Assembly: GCA_030849805.1 (NCBI GenBank)
Contig: JASANZ010002191.1
Span: 1-64,000 of the forward strand
Length of the DNA stretch: 64,000 nucleotides
Source: Sergeia podlipaevii
Lineage: Eukaryota; Euglenozoa; Kinetoplastea; Trypanosomatida; Trypanosomatidae
Direction of reading: 5' to 3'
In this document: piece after piece, positions 8,046-17,634 of the stretch
How the letters are laid out: every line of letters begins with the position of its first letter
How positions within the stretch are numbered: the stretch's first letter is position 1
Made by a program: the position numbers and the translations under genes
Notes under the pieces: generated by a model
What the model saw: only the letters and a program-made list of their open reading frames with translations
What the model was told of the DNA's origin: nothing
The model's database searches: none

Positions 8046-10367
8046 CTAGTACAGATCCTTGAGGAAGCGGCGCCCCTGCTCCATAGTACTGAGAAATGCG
8101 ATGGCAGCCATGCGCGTCATGCCGCCCTTCTCTTGCAAGACGCCTTCAAGCGCCTTGTTCACATCCTTCGCCATCGACGCAGCGTCACCAGACACATATA
8201 CAAGACCCCCTTCACCCTTGGCAGTGAGGATCTCGTACACCAGGTCCTTGTGCTTGTTGATGAGGTGTGTCACATAGTACTTCTCGGATGTGTCACGACT
8301 AAACGCACACTCAAGTAACGTGATCACGGACGAGGAAAGAAAACCACGACTGCCGCTGCCCCTGCTATGCCTTGCTGCCAACGCGGCGTGAGAAGCAAGA
8401 CCCGACGGTGCCGCATCTAGCGCCGCCATCTCAGCAGGGCTCCTCGCCCAGCGCTCTACCTCCTCGCGCACGAAGTACTCCTTCACCTGGTGCTGTGCAC
8501 CAAAGAAGAACACACACGGGCCATAAGTAGCGGAGGGTTGCTTGCGCATCAGCGCCTCACGCCTATAACATAGCCCAACCATCGCTGCAGCGCCGGTGCC
8601 GGGGCCAATCATCAGCATTGGGCGGCCTTGAATCTTTGCAGGAAGGTGAAAAGTGGAGCCGCGCACAAAACCGTATACACTGTCGCCTTCCTCAACCTGG
8701 TGCACCAGATAACTACCTGCTAGGCCATCGGGCTGCACGCGCACAAGTACCTCCACAACATGGTTGTGCGACAGTGGGTCAGAGGCAAGAGAGTAGTACC
8801 TGGGCTGGATGCGTGGCATCACCTCAAGAAAATGGCCAATGGGAATGCAGAGGCAGCTTGAGAAGCGCTCCATATAGTCGAGCACCGTCCGCATCGGCTC
8901 AGATACCGCAGCGGAAGCCCCCTTCTTTTGATTTTTCGCATCACCCTCGTCATCGTTGTCTCCACCACTGTCTTCATTCTCTTCTCTGGGCTTCAGAGAG
9001 GCCAAAAACGCGTCGCGTTCTGCCACGTCGCGGCAGTACTTGGCTATCACCCGTAGAGTGGACTTCCTAGGCTTGCCACACAGATCAATATACCATTTGA
9101 GCACATCGCGCAAGGGCACTCGCGCAGGCAGTGTGCTGCGAAGCACAGGCTGTCCTCGAGATATCACCGTGGCACACAGCTCAATCGTTGTCGAGAGCTG
9201 CTCCTCTGTCAGCTTAAGCATCTTTGCACAGCGTTCGACGATCTCTGGCGGGTTGGCAGGAAAGATGCCCAAGTGATCCCCAGCCTGGAACGTAATGTGA
9301 GCATTTTCAGTATCAAAGGCAAAGCGGTAAATGCAGCTGCCGTCGCTCGCGCGAGGCTCTGTGAGACGCACCTTGCTCGTGAGAGGCACCTGCGCGGGAT
9401 TGTAAATCGAAGGTTCCATAATGCCATGAGGAGGCAAAGGGAACACAGGCACGGCGTCTGCAGAAGAAGATGAAGAAAGAGGCGGGAGGCAGCCGCCCGT
9501 GGTGATCGAGTTTGGAGCAGCGGTGCCGCTCGTTGGTACGTCGCCAAGCTTCAATTCACGGAATGTCAGTTGTGGTTGCGGAGGCAAGAGCGTACCTTCT
9601 CCCACTATCAATCCGCACTTCCTGACGAGACTGACAAGAATGTGGTCCTGCCACTCATCGAAGAGATCCTCCTGAGCCCCGTACTTGGCGTCGCCAAGCA
9701 CAACGCGGTGTAGCTCGGTGCCTCCACCGGCCTTGAGTGCCGTGTTTGTTTGCACCCCGGCACGGCAATAGTACTTGTAGGAACTATCGCCAAGGGCAAA
9801 AACAGCGTAGTGCAGTCCATCAAACGGCCGCTTGGGCGTCTGTGCCACCGCCGACGCCGCTGCGGCAACCGAGTCCTTCAGATCGCGCAAGGCAGACATG
9901 AAATTGATCGTCGGTTCCCCTTCACCAGACGTCGCCACAACAAAGAGCGCCACGGGTGTAATACCACTACTAGAGCCGCTTCGTGCAAAATCAGCAAAGT
10001 ACCCAGCAGCGAGGTGATGAGCCTCGGGGTTGATCAGCGCCGTCGTGACTCCGCGGTCACGCAGCGTCATCACTAACCCTTTGGCAAGCGACTCAGCATT
10101 GCCAGACTCCGTACCGTAAAACACTCTCACTCGTGCCTCTGCGACGTCACCCTCATCAACATCAGAGCCTTGATGTTCCGTCGCCGCAGCAACACCCCTT
10201 TCCCGTGCAATGCGGAGCTGCTCTGCGTAGCGGCGTGCAAACTCGCGTCGGCCCACCTTGTCCCCATCCTTTTCGTTTCGACTACTATATTTCCATGCTA
10301 CCACACCAAAGAGAGCAAGAAGACCAGCAGCAACTGCAATAGGGGCACGCCGATTGTCTCCGGTCAT
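8046..10367 (-). CDS. CPR: NADPH-cytochrome P450 reductase-like diflavin reductase
   Basis: A 773-residue enzyme that moves electrons from NADPH through FAD and FMN to acceptors such as CYP51 or squalene monooxygenase in sterol synthesis. An N-terminal membrane anchor (about residues 9-26) is followed by a basic stretch, as in ER-bound reductases. The flavodoxin domain begins near 80, with FYGTESGN at 83-90 and the second FMN loop ATSGEGEP. The FAD domain carries RYYSLAS near 521, and the NADPH site IGPGTG lies near 580. AFSRDTSEKYYV keeps the Ser-Arg and Lys-x-Tyr contacts to NADPH. The C-terminal aromatic residue that stacks on FAD is Tyr (KDLY end) and not the usual Trp. A Glu/Asp/Gly-rich insert of about 30 residues sits in the connecting domain. 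Trypanosomatids carry several CPR paralogues; which one this is cannot be told. Confidence 0.93.
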   Translation of the reverse strand: MTGDNRRAPIAVAAGLLALFGVVAWKYSSRNEKDGDKVGRREFARRYAEQLRIARERGVAAATEHQGSDVDEGDVAEARVRVFYGTESGNAESLAKGLVMTLRDRGVTTALINPEAHHLAAGYFADFARSGSSSGITPVALFVVATSGEGEPTINFMSALRDLKDSVAAAASAVAQTPKRPFDGLHYAVFALGDSSYKYYCRAGVQTNTALKAGGGTELHRVVLGDAKYGAQEDLFDEWQDHILVSLVRKCGLIVGEGTLLPPQPQLTFRELKLGDVPTSGTAAPNSITTGGCLPPLSSSSSADAVPVFPLPPHGIMEPSIYNPAQVPLTSKVRLTEPRASDGSCIYRFAFDTENAHITFQAGDHLGIFPANPPEIVERCAKMLKLTEEQLSTTIELCATVISRGQPVLRSTLPARVPLRDVLKWYIDLCGKPRKSTLRVIAKYCRDVAERDAFLASLKPREENEDSGGDNDDEGDAKNQKKGASAAVSEPMRTVLDYMERFSSCLCIPIGHFLEVMPRIQPRYYSLASDPLSHNHVVEVLVRVQPDGLAGSYLVHQVEEGDSVYGFVRGSTFHLPAKIQGRPMLMIGPGTGAAAMVGLCYRREALMRKQPSATYGPCVFFFGAQHQVKEYFVREEVERWARSPAEMAALDAAPSGLASHAALAARHSRGSGSRGFLSSSVITLLECAFSRDTSEKYYVTHLINKHKDLVYEILTAKGEGGLVYVSGDAASMAKDVNKALEGVLQEKGGMTRMAAIAFLSTMEQGRRFLKDLY

Positions 10368-10831
10368 GGACTAGCTATTTTTCTTTTTTTTCCTTTGGAG
10401 TATGTTTTATGTTTGTTTCTATGAGCTGCTTGTTTTCACGCGTTTATTGCCGCTTCAATTTTTAGAAAAAGAAAAAAACGAGAGAAACACAAAAGATAGA
10501 AGATTAGATTTCAATGCACCACAGAAGCATACTTTTTTAAAAAAAGACTTTGATACTAATGTTTGATGTGCCAACTGTCGTTACTAAAGATATATATTTT
10601 TCAAGCACACAAATATTCCACCGCTCATGTGTTTTTTTTTTCTGATTGTCTTCATGATTACTCGGCTTTAATATGCAGATATTGCGAAGAACAGAGAGGT
10701 AAAAGTGAGAAAAAAAAAAAGAAGGCTACAATAGCAACGGCATCAACATTTCACAATTCCATACTCTCTCTCTCTCTCTCCTTCGTATATCGTATTGACT
10801 AGTTATAAAAAAAGGGTTATCAAAATACAAA
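10368..10831. other. Spacer with T6A7 junction
   Basis: AT-rich. A pyrimidine tract on the - strand (about 10466-10494) and a following AG at 10454-10453 may be the reductase's acceptor (leader about 85 bases). A T6A7 palindrome (10533-10545) and a CT run (10767-10782, purine in the transcript) are also visible. No gene seen. Confidence 0.6.
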
Positions 10832-12187
10832 TTACTTCTCCGGGTTGCGCATCTTCCTCTTCACAGGAGCGCGAGGTCCCGTAGGCTTATCACGCTTGCC
10901 CTCCACCAATCCACGCAAGTCACGCGGCATCTTCTTGCGCGGGTTAGTCGTGACGCCCATCCATGACGGAGTCCCATCACCACCGCCGCCGCCAGAGGAC
11001 TCCTGGCGAGCACGCTTTCGTGCATCACCGCCCTGATGGTGATGCTCCCCCCTGCTGTCACGCTGACGCTTCCTATCCTTTCCACCGTCAACGTTCGCGA
11101 CAGTACGGCGTTTCTCACGACGACTAGCCGTCCCCGCTTTGACCTCCTTCGACTTGTTCACGTGTACAATACGAATTTCGCGGCCGTTGAGCTTAGACCC
11201 GCGCGTCTCGATGGCAGGCGCAACCGAAGAGCGGCTAATAAACTCGACGTAGCCAAAGCCCTTGCAGTCGCCAGAGTCGCGATCGCGAATAAGGCGCACA
11301 CGCTTCACATCCGTGATCCCGTTCTCCACAAAAAAGTTCCACACCTGCTCCTCCGTAGCGTCATAGGCGATATTACCAATAAAAATGGACGTTTCTGGTG
11401 GATACGCGACGCTCTCTGCGTCCAGAGTGGTCACGACGACGTGACGATCCTTGAAAACAACACCGTTCTTCTGCAGGGCAGTAGGAATGCTTTCGACGCT
11501 GCGAAACAGCACATATGCCGTAGCGCTGTACTTGTCGTCCTTCTTGATTTCGCCACGCAGCACACGTACTGCACGACCGGCGTTCTTGGACTTTTCATCC
11601 GGCACCTCCAGCGCAAGGCAGCGCACGCGGACGGACTCGATGGCGCCGCAGTCTTTGAATATCTTCTCCACATCGCGCTTCTGAATAGTGTTCGGTAGGT
11701 TTCCTACAAAGACGGTGCGCACGTCCTCTTCCTCGTTCTTGTGAAGAGCGTGGCGCAGAATCTGTTTCTTGGTCTTGCGCTTCTTGAGCGCCTCCTCAGC
11801 CGCCAGCTCCTTCTCCACCTCATCCGTGGCGAACACTTCTTCAAAGAGATTTCCAGAGGACTGCTTCGTGGACGTGCCCTCGTCACCATCCTTCTTCTTT
11901 CCCTTCTTGGCTGCTGCCTCACGCATCTCTGCTTCACGCCGCATGCGTTGCTTCTCCTTTCGGGTGAGTTTCTTCACCTGCGGTGCACGAGCAAAGAGAT
12001 CAATATTGGCTTTCTTGACAGGTGCAAAGTCAAACGCGGGGGCTGCAGTGACAGTCACGCTGGAGGCATCGCCATCCCTCTTGTTGGGCTTCTTCTGCTT
12101 CTTTTCCAGTGCCTCTTTAGAGGAGGAGGCAACATTCTCGTCGCTAACTTTGGCTGATGTGCTAAAGAGTTGCTCTGTGAGAGACAT
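10832..12187 (-). CDS. Two-RRM nucleolar RNA-binding protein (NOP12/RBM34-like)
   Basis: A 451-residue protein. The N-terminal 150 residues are highly charged with Lys/Arg runs. Two RNA-recognition motifs follow: RRM1 from about 157 (RNP2 VFVGNL, with an insertion before its RNP1-like AYVLFRS) and RRM2 from about 267 (RNP2 IFIGNI, RNP1 KGFGYVEF). The C-terminal 100 residues are Arg/Lys/Gly-rich with nuclear-localisation character. This order and spacing match yeast Nop12 and human RBM34, which act in the nucleolus in maturation of the 60S subunit. Orthology is inferred from architecture, so other paired-RRM proteins remain possible. The acceptor at 12193 lies only five bases before the ATG. 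Confidence 0.85.
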   Translation of the reverse strand: MSLTEQLFSTSAKVSDENVASSSKEALEKKQKKPNKRDGDASSVTVTAAPAFDFAPVKKANIDLFARAPQVKKLTRKEKQRMRREAEMREAAAKKGKKKDGDEGTSTKQSSGNLFEEVFATDEVEKELAAEEALKKRKTKKQILRHALHKNEEEDVRTVFVGNLPNTIQKRDVEKIFKDCGAIESVRVRCLALEVPDEKSKNAGRAVRVLRGEIKKDDKYSATAYVLFRSVESIPTALQKNGVVFKDRHVVVTTLDAESVAYPPETSIFIGNIAYDATEEQVWNFFVENGITDVKRVRLIRDRDSGDCKGFGYVEFISRSSVAPAIETRGSKLNGREIRIVHVNKSKEVKAGTASRREKRRTVANVDGGKDRKRQRDSRGEHHHQGGDARKRARQESSGGGGGDGTPSWMGVTTNPRKKMPRDLRGLVEGKRDKPTGPRAPVKRKMRNPEK

Positions 12188-12723
12188 GTTAACTAAAAAG
12201 AGAGAGAGAGAAAGTAATCGTAGTCAACGTCACCCTGGACAAGCACTCACGCGTGACTAATCTAATGGCACTGCTCTTAGTGATCTTTAAAAAAAAAAAA
12301 TAGATAGGCGATGTTAATCAATGATAGAAAAGTATTTTTTTTTTTTTAAAAGAGGGAAAAGATTAAAAATAAATGAAATTGACAAATATATATATAAAAC
12401 AAGAAAAAATAACTTCAAAAACAACGCATAGAATCTCTTTCAATATTGTCCTTGCAGAGAATTGGCATTTTTTTTTTCAATATGCAAAAATAAATAAAAG
12501 AACATGACGTACTTTTTTTTTTCTTTTCACTCTTGTAAAATATACAAATGTACTCACCCATGTGAAGTCCGCTGCCCAGGGCCTGAAGCAGCGTCATTTC
12601 AGCAGCAAAACCATAATCTCATAGACAAGGCAAAATAAAAGTGTAACGGCAACTAATTTCCGCTCTCCACCTTACGTCTCACATTTCGTGTTCCTACTCA
12701 TCCTCCTCATTCTTCTCACGTTT
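12188..12723. other. Spacer with long homopolymers
   Basis: Very AT-rich, with A12 near 12288, a T13A4 junction (12335-12351) and TA runs. A pyrimidine-rich + strand segment (12655-12722) abuts the stop of the tetraspan gene. No gene seen. Confidence 0.65.
12193..12215 (-). promoter_or_regulatory. Predicted spliced-leader acceptor, five bases from the start codon
   Basis: On the - strand, a CT repeat and T5 lead to TTTTTAG (AG at 12194-12193), followed by TTAAC and then the ATG at 12187. The leader would be five bases plus the spliced leader itself. Confidence 0.65.
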
Positions 12724-13563
12724 CTAATCCGCGCGGACCACGGCCGATAAGCCCACCGCAATCAGCGAGAGGCAAGTCGCCGCCACTGTGCATGAAAACC
12801 CTGACTGCGCACTCTTAGAAAGACTATTGTCAAACCATAACGTGTAGTAACCATCTGCCACCTCGTTATAAAGCGTTTCCTGAGTGACAAAAACGGTTGC
12901 CATGGCAAAGCACAGAAGCGTGCACACTGAATCAAATATGAGTGCCACGCGGAGGGCCATGACCATGTGGCGCCAATTGATCTGCGGCATGAGTTGAAAC
13001 ATCGCAGCAAGCAAGAGGGAAAGGCTGATGAAGATGGCCACAGACGCAAAAACTAAATACGCAATCATAAAATTGCGAAACCGGCCGTGAGGAACATCCT
13101 TCACAGACAGCACAACACGTATTTGCTTGTTTGCATCGCTGGAGGAAGATTCTGAGTCAGATGATGAATCTGATACCGTCGCGAAGGACATGCGTAGATG
13201 AGTAGGCATAAGCCGCCTAGTTTCCACGTCAAGGCTAGCAACAAAAGGTTTGTCTTGCATCGCCTTTTCACGTATACGAGATGTGTCCTCTCTACGCGAC
13301 AGCGCTGCTAAAGGAGATGAAGAAGAGAAGGGTACATCGCCTTCGCTGTCCGAAGATGACACACCGCCAATGGATGGCACAGACCACCAGCTCTCGCCTG
13401 GATACGGTGCATCATACACAATACGCAGACCGTATACAAATAGTTTGCGGTCCTCGGCGATGGTGCGCACTGTTATAGGGGAAAGCAAGCTACACGTGAG
13501 AATGCCTATGATGATGGAGGCAAAAGTAATATAAAAGGAAACGGCGAAAGTTTGCTTGAACAT
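12724..13563 (-). CDS. Tetraspan membrane protein (amastin-like topology)
   Basis: A 279-residue protein with four predicted membrane segments (about 2-26, 164-190, 199-226, 256-277). A large loop of roughly 135 residues between the first two is rich in Ser and Asp. The layout is that of amastins and claudin-like proteins, but the amastin signature in the first loop (Cys-x-x-x-x-Gly-x-x-x-x-Cys type) is not visible and the loop is longer, so only the topology is claimed. The first true ATG is at 13563; eight more codons upstream start from TTG. It is probably a surface or endomembrane protein; its function is unknown. Confidence 0.75.
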   Translation of the reverse strand: MFKQTFAVSFYITFASIIIGILTCSLLSPITVRTIAEDRKLFVYGLRIVYDAPYPGESWWSVPSIGGVSSSDSEGDVPFSSSSPLAALSRREDTSRIREKAMQDKPFVASLDVETRRLMPTHLRMSFATVSDSSSDSESSSSDANKQIRVVLSVKDVPHGRFRNFMIAYLVFASVAIFISLSLLLAAMFQLMPQINWRHMVMALRVALIFDSVCTLLCFAMATVFVTQETLYNEVADGYYTLWFDNSLSKSAQSGFSCTVAATCLSLIAVGLSAVVRAD

Positions 13564-14318
13564 GAGTTGCGATCTACTTTTACACAATAATTAATTGCAA
13601 TAACTGAATATCAACAAAATGTGTACGTATACAAAATAATGTCTATGTGTTATTATACGTATTCACGCGCGCACACACACAAAGCGGATTTTTTTTTTAA
13701 AAAAAAGCTCTTGCTATTCAATGCACTGAGTTTACAGCAAGTGTATAAAGGCTTGTCTTCTCTAATGAAGAAATAAAAAGAGAGAGGAAGCCTGTTTTTT
13801 TTCTGTTCACTTTTTTTTGCCGTTCTTCTTCTATTCTATTCTATACAAGAGGAATTGATGTTCTTCTCCAAAAAGAAAAAAATGTGTTTTGCCCTCGCTC
13901 CAATCTTTCAGAGGCAAATCCTTCCCAAGGGGAAAGTACCTTGGGTTTTTATGTATGTATATTTTTTTTAAAGTAAAAAGAAAAAGAAGCGAAGGTGAAG
14001 GAAATCCAATAGATAGCCAGGTACCTAGCAGAGAAAGCATGTAAGAAATACAAAATTAGACAAATTAAGAGGAAATCATTTATGCATATTCTTTGTTCCT
14101 TCGCCACGTGCGGATACATTTTCATTTATCTTAATATATACGGAAGAGGCTAAGGAAGGAAGAAGAAACCAAAACATGCACACCCACATTGAGAGACTTA
14201 TCCACTTCTATTTACACGTGTGTTAAGAACTACAGAGCTATGGAGGAAAAACATCACGTAAGGGGGGATAATAAAAGCCCTCGCTCCGAAAAAAAAAAAA
14301 ATTAAAGAAAAAGCAGTG
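13564..14318. other. Spacer with T10A8 palindrome
   Basis: AT-rich. It holds a T10A8 junction (13689-13706), a CA run near 13671-13680 and short purine/pyrimidine patches. No gene seen. Confidence 0.65.
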
Positions 14319-15206
14319 CTACAGCTTCTCTCTTCGTTCTTTCATGCGACGGCGGAACTCCTCATGTGCAGTGTCCCACGCGGTCTGAAAAGCCTCCCCA
14401 CTTTCGGTGCTGCCCATCTTGCGTCCCTCCACAGTGCGGGTATCCACTACAGAAAGAACATCAGTGGTGAGGCAGCGATCCCACCACAGCGTCATGCCTA
14501 GCGCCACAGGAGCCTTGAAGAGCTGAATGACAAGAAGTCGCTTTGAACGTGTAGGAAGGGTGCAGAGCTGCCAACACCCGTCAACTAGCTCCTCGCTTAG
14601 CTTTACTGGGTAGCGTAGTTCCTGATTGAACTGTACCGCTACGGCTCCGCTACCTGCTGACGCATCCTCCACCGTAATCTCAATCTTTGTCTTGACAAGG
14701 TGCGTTGTTTGGTCCTCTTCGTCATACAGGCGAAAGTGCGACACATGCTTGGACCGTGTGGCCATGGGTACCAACACGCTCAGAGTCACCGTGTCACTGG
14801 TCTGCCCCCATAGGTGAGAATCGCCCTCACAGCCACCACCACGTACTAGATTCGCGTACAACACATCATCCTCATCTAGCTGCTCATCAGCACCGGTACT
14901 GCCAGCCAAAGTGGTAGATGGAATCTCACCCCCTGACTGATGAGAAGATGAAGGGCTGCTGTGGGCAGGATGAGAATTCCATGTCGAAGACGCCTTAAAT
15001 GGGGACCTGGTCGCCCTTGGCGGCATCGTTTCTACACAGGGGCCGCTTGGCCCAATCGTAACACGAGAAGGGTAGCTCAGCTTCGTCGTGCGTGGCTTGC
15101 GGTTATTCGTGTCATGCCGCTGCTCTTCGCCTTCCACGCCGTCACTGTCGGCGTCACTAGAACTGACATCTAGCTTGTCCCATTTTGAGTAGTCGATGCC
15201 AGGCAT
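14319..15206 (-). CDS. CS-domain (p23-like) protein
   Basis: A 295-residue protein. The start MPGIDYSKWDKLDVS is a hallmark of kinetoplastid co-chaperone-type proteins and resembles the N-terminus of Cdc37. A disordered Ser/Thr/Pro-rich stretch leads to a CS (CHORD-SGT1/p23) beta-sandwich at about 132-240, opened by W133 and ending with a WWDR-containing strand. A basic C-terminal helix follows (FRRRMKERREKL). CS proteins bind Hsp90 or dynein-associated clients; such a role is inferred by family. The frame runs 14 codons upstream from a GTG, but the ATG at 15206 matches the conserved start and follows an acceptor at 15267. Confidence 0.8.
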   Translation of the reverse strand: MPGIDYSKWDKLDVSSSDADSDGVEGEEQRHDTNNRKPRTTKLSYPSRVTIGPSGPCVETMPPRATRSPFKASSTWNSHPAHSSPSSSHQSGGEIPSTTLAGSTGADEQLDEDDVLYANLVRGGGCEGDSHLWGQTSDTVTLSVLVPMATRSKHVSHFRLYDEEDQTTHLVKTKIEITVEDASAGSGAVAVQFNQELRYPVKLSEELVDGCWQLCTLPTRSKRLLVIQLFKAPVALGMTLWWDRCLTTDVLSVVDTRTVEGRKMGSTESGEAFQTAWDTAHEEFRRRMKERREKL

Positions 15207-15603
15207 TGATGAAAAAGAATGCTTCCTTTTGTCTGTGGATGGGAACACTATATAGATAAAATACAGCTAAAAAAAAAATTGCTTAAGCAAATTTGGGTGG
15301 GTGTTCGGACGCTTCATAAGCAAATAAAAAAGAAGCAAAAATAAATAATAATAATAATCAAAAAAGCAGTTGTGTTCTCAAAAAGAAAAATGCTCCGGAT
15401 GGCAACTTCGGTAAATTTACTATATTTTTTTTCAAAACAAAAAAAAAGAAAAGTGTTGCACGCAAAAATACAAGAAAAACTGACAAGTAAAAAAAACCCT
15501 AGGTTTCCTAATGCCAAAAAAAAGTGCGTACCGTGTGCGCAAACCGTCACAGATATAAATTTACATAGAAGTAGAACTATACATGCTCAATGCGTCTGTG
15601 AGC
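15207..15603. other. Spacer
   Basis: AT-rich spacer holding the acceptor for the CS-domain gene. Nothing else recognised. Confidence 0.65.
15267..15282 (-). promoter_or_regulatory. Predicted spliced-leader acceptor for the CS-domain gene
   Basis: A T10 tract on the - strand runs directly into TTAG (AG at 15268-15267), leaving a 60-base leader. Confidence 0.55.
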
Positions 15604-17634
15604 TCAAAATGCGTGCTTGGCATACCCAGAGCGGCACAATGGACAACGCAGCGTCACCATACATTCGAGTCCCAATGCCCTCCACTCGCTGTGGCGCTCA
15701 AAGCAGCAAAGGCACGAATCATGATAGCAGTGGCCACAGCTTAATATAACGCCAGCTCTGCTACTCCCAGTTCCGTTTGTTGTCCCCTTAAAGGACACCA
15801 CGCTAGGGGCAGGAGCACCAGGTGCTATAGTCCCGCTCAGCGGTGGGACAGACAGCACGCAATTCAATTCGAATATACCAGCCGCAGCAGCAGCAGCAGC
15901 CTCTGGTGGACAGGTAGGGGTTCTAGATGGAGTAGAGGACGCCAAAACAGGCGCAGAATAGTCAACACTGCTGACGCTAAGCACGCTTGGAGCGCTAGAC
16001 ACATCAACGGTAAGCGGCGCAATCGTGCTTCTTGGCGCACCACCTCTTCGTCTTTGCTTGTGCAAGCCTGGATTGGCGCAGTCCCTGGCATTCTTGCAGG
16101 CGCCGCTTGCCTTTCCCGCTTGCTTCTTCTCCGCAAGGCGCTGTTCCTTGGCACGCTCTGCCCTCTTCTTTTCGTACGCCAGCCGCATCTCCGCCACTGC
16201 ACCCTCCCCAGTTGCGCCTTCCCTCGCACACGCCTCGTGAGAGGCTGGTGATGCAGAAACGACTGCTGGATTGCGGATAATCTCCTCCAGACAGATGGGG
16301 CACTCGTGCCGCGGAGGTTGATGATTAGAGCCCTCTGCATCCTCACCGCCAAATCTCTGATCACTTGTGTGACTCACCGCGCTCTTGTTGTGTTCTTCCG
16401 TGATTGGAAGCGGCGCAGTGCCATAAATACGAGAAAATGAACAGGTGATATTCCCAGCCATGGAGGATGTGGGTGAGCCCCGTGGAGGAGCTTCCACTGG
16501 AGCTGACTTTCCGCTATCCAGCAGCACACGTCGCGCAATGATACCCTGCCACTCCGCCTCCGACAAGTACGCGGCAGCTGCGGCCTGGTGTCTGGCCTCT
16601 AGTCCAGCAAGCACCAGTTCCCGCTCCGTCTCCCGACGCTCGAGGTACGCACTCCACACGTTGGACAGCTTTACCAAGCGAGCTTGCACGTAGCTGCCGC
16701 GGAACTCAGAACTAGCCTGTAGACGCATGCGGGTATATCTCTTACGGGCAAGATGGCCCCGCATGGCAGATTGAATGCGGATAATGGCCGCACGTTGGGC
16801 CAGCGCGGTGCCTGCAAAGAACGTTCTTTTATAGTAATGCGTCAGACGGCATTGCGGGCATGCAAGACGAGTGCTAGAGATCGTGCCCACCACACGACTG
16901 TTGCCGCTCTCCAGCCGTTCCTGAGCGCGCATAAAGCGCTCAAACTGCTTAAAGCAGCGCTCATGAAACACGTGAGAGCAGCTAAGAATCACCTGGCCTT
17001 GGTCCATAGTGGAGTGAAAGTGCTCAAGGCAAATGCTACACACGCTGCCGCCGCCGCCTCCACTGTCGTTCCAGCTGCCACTCGTGCTAACCAAAGCTCC
17101 TCTATAGTGACGATGATCCTGCTGCTGCTGCTCACGCAGCACTGCTCGTGCTTCCGTGCGACGCCACTCATCGTCTGTTGGCGGTGGTGGCGGCTTTGGC
17201 ACGAGTCCCATTTTTTGTGCCAGAGTCAACCTCCCTCCGCGCTGCGCAGGCGGAAGAACAGGAGCTGGGAGCAACGATTGGTCCGTCCCATCTGTTGCCG
17301 CATGACTGCTACTGAGTGGCGACGCACGATCCCTGCTGGTACTAATGTGATTTGAGGTACACACTCCACCCAAGGAAAAATGATGTTGTAATGCCACAGC
17401 GCTCCATAATGCGAGCTTGTCATCGCGTCTACCTCCCCCCGCGCCACTAGAGGCGCCAATACGCCCCCGGTTGTTGCCCCAGCCCACGCGCAGCGGAGCA
17501 CCAACAAATGGAAGAGAGGCAGTATGAGGGCCCGCTTCGGCAACTGCTGGTACTAACTGAGACTCTATGTCAGGAGAACGCGCACGCGGAGTGCGCACAG
17601 CACTGGACACAAGTGATGAAAACGACGTATTCAT
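15604..17634 (-). CDS. Double RING-H2 and IQ-motif protein (RNF32-like)
   Basis: A 676-residue putative E3 ubiquitin ligase. The first RING-H2 lies at about 196-265 (CSIC, CSHVFHERC, CPQC). An IQ calmodulin-binding motif follows at about 283-300 (IRIQSAMRGHLARKR). A second RING-H2 starts near 443 (CPICLEEI), but its remaining ligands (CGHCYHDSC and CPLC) lie only at about 630-672, at the extreme C-terminus. About 170 residues of Lys/Arg-rich and Ser/Ala-rich sequence are inserted inside this second RING. RING-IQ-RING order is that of vertebrate RNF32, a protein linked to cilia-bearing and sperm cells; homologues in flagellates would fit. E3 activity is inferred. The ATG at 17634 follows an acceptor at 17691. 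Confidence 0.87.
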   Translation of the reverse strand: MNTSFSSLVSSAVRTPRARSPDIESQLVPAVAEAGPHTASLPFVGAPLRVGWGNNRGRIGASSGAGGGRRDDKLALWSAVALQHHFSLGGVCTSNHISTSRDRASPLSSSHAATDGTDQSLLPAPVLPPAQRGGRLTLAQKMGLVPKPPPPPTDDEWRRTEARAVLREQQQQDHRHYRGALVSTSGSWNDSGGGGGSVCSICLEHFHSTMDQGQVILSCSHVFHERCFKQFERFMRAQERLESGNSRVVGTISSTRLACPQCRLTHYYKRTFFAGTALAQRAAIIRIQSAMRGHLARKRYTRMRLQASSEFRGSYVQARLVKLSNVWSAYLERRETERELVLAGLEARHQAAAAAYLSEAEWQGIIARRVLLDSGKSAPVEAPPRGSPTSSMAGNITCSFSRIYGTAPLPITEEHNKSAVSHTSDQRFGGEDAEGSNHQPPRHECPICLEEIIRNPAVVSASPASHEACAREGATGEGAVAEMRLAYEKKRAERAKEQRLAEKKQAGKASGACKNARDCANPGLHKQRRRGGAPRSTIAPLTVDVSSAPSVLSVSSVDYSAPVLASSTPSRTPTCPPEAAAAAAAGIFELNCVLSVPPLSGTIAPGAPAPSVVSFKGTTNGTGSSRAGVILSCGHCYHDSCLCCFERHSEWRALGLECMVTLRCPLCRSGYAKHAF

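Noticed and set aside
12724..13563. Firm amastin call for the tetraspan protein
   Set aside because: The topology fits, but the amastin signature in the first loop is not visible and the loop is much longer.
13564..13587. Eight extra codons at the start of the tetraspan protein
   Set aside because: They begin with TTG, and the ATG at 13563 directly starts the first membrane helix.
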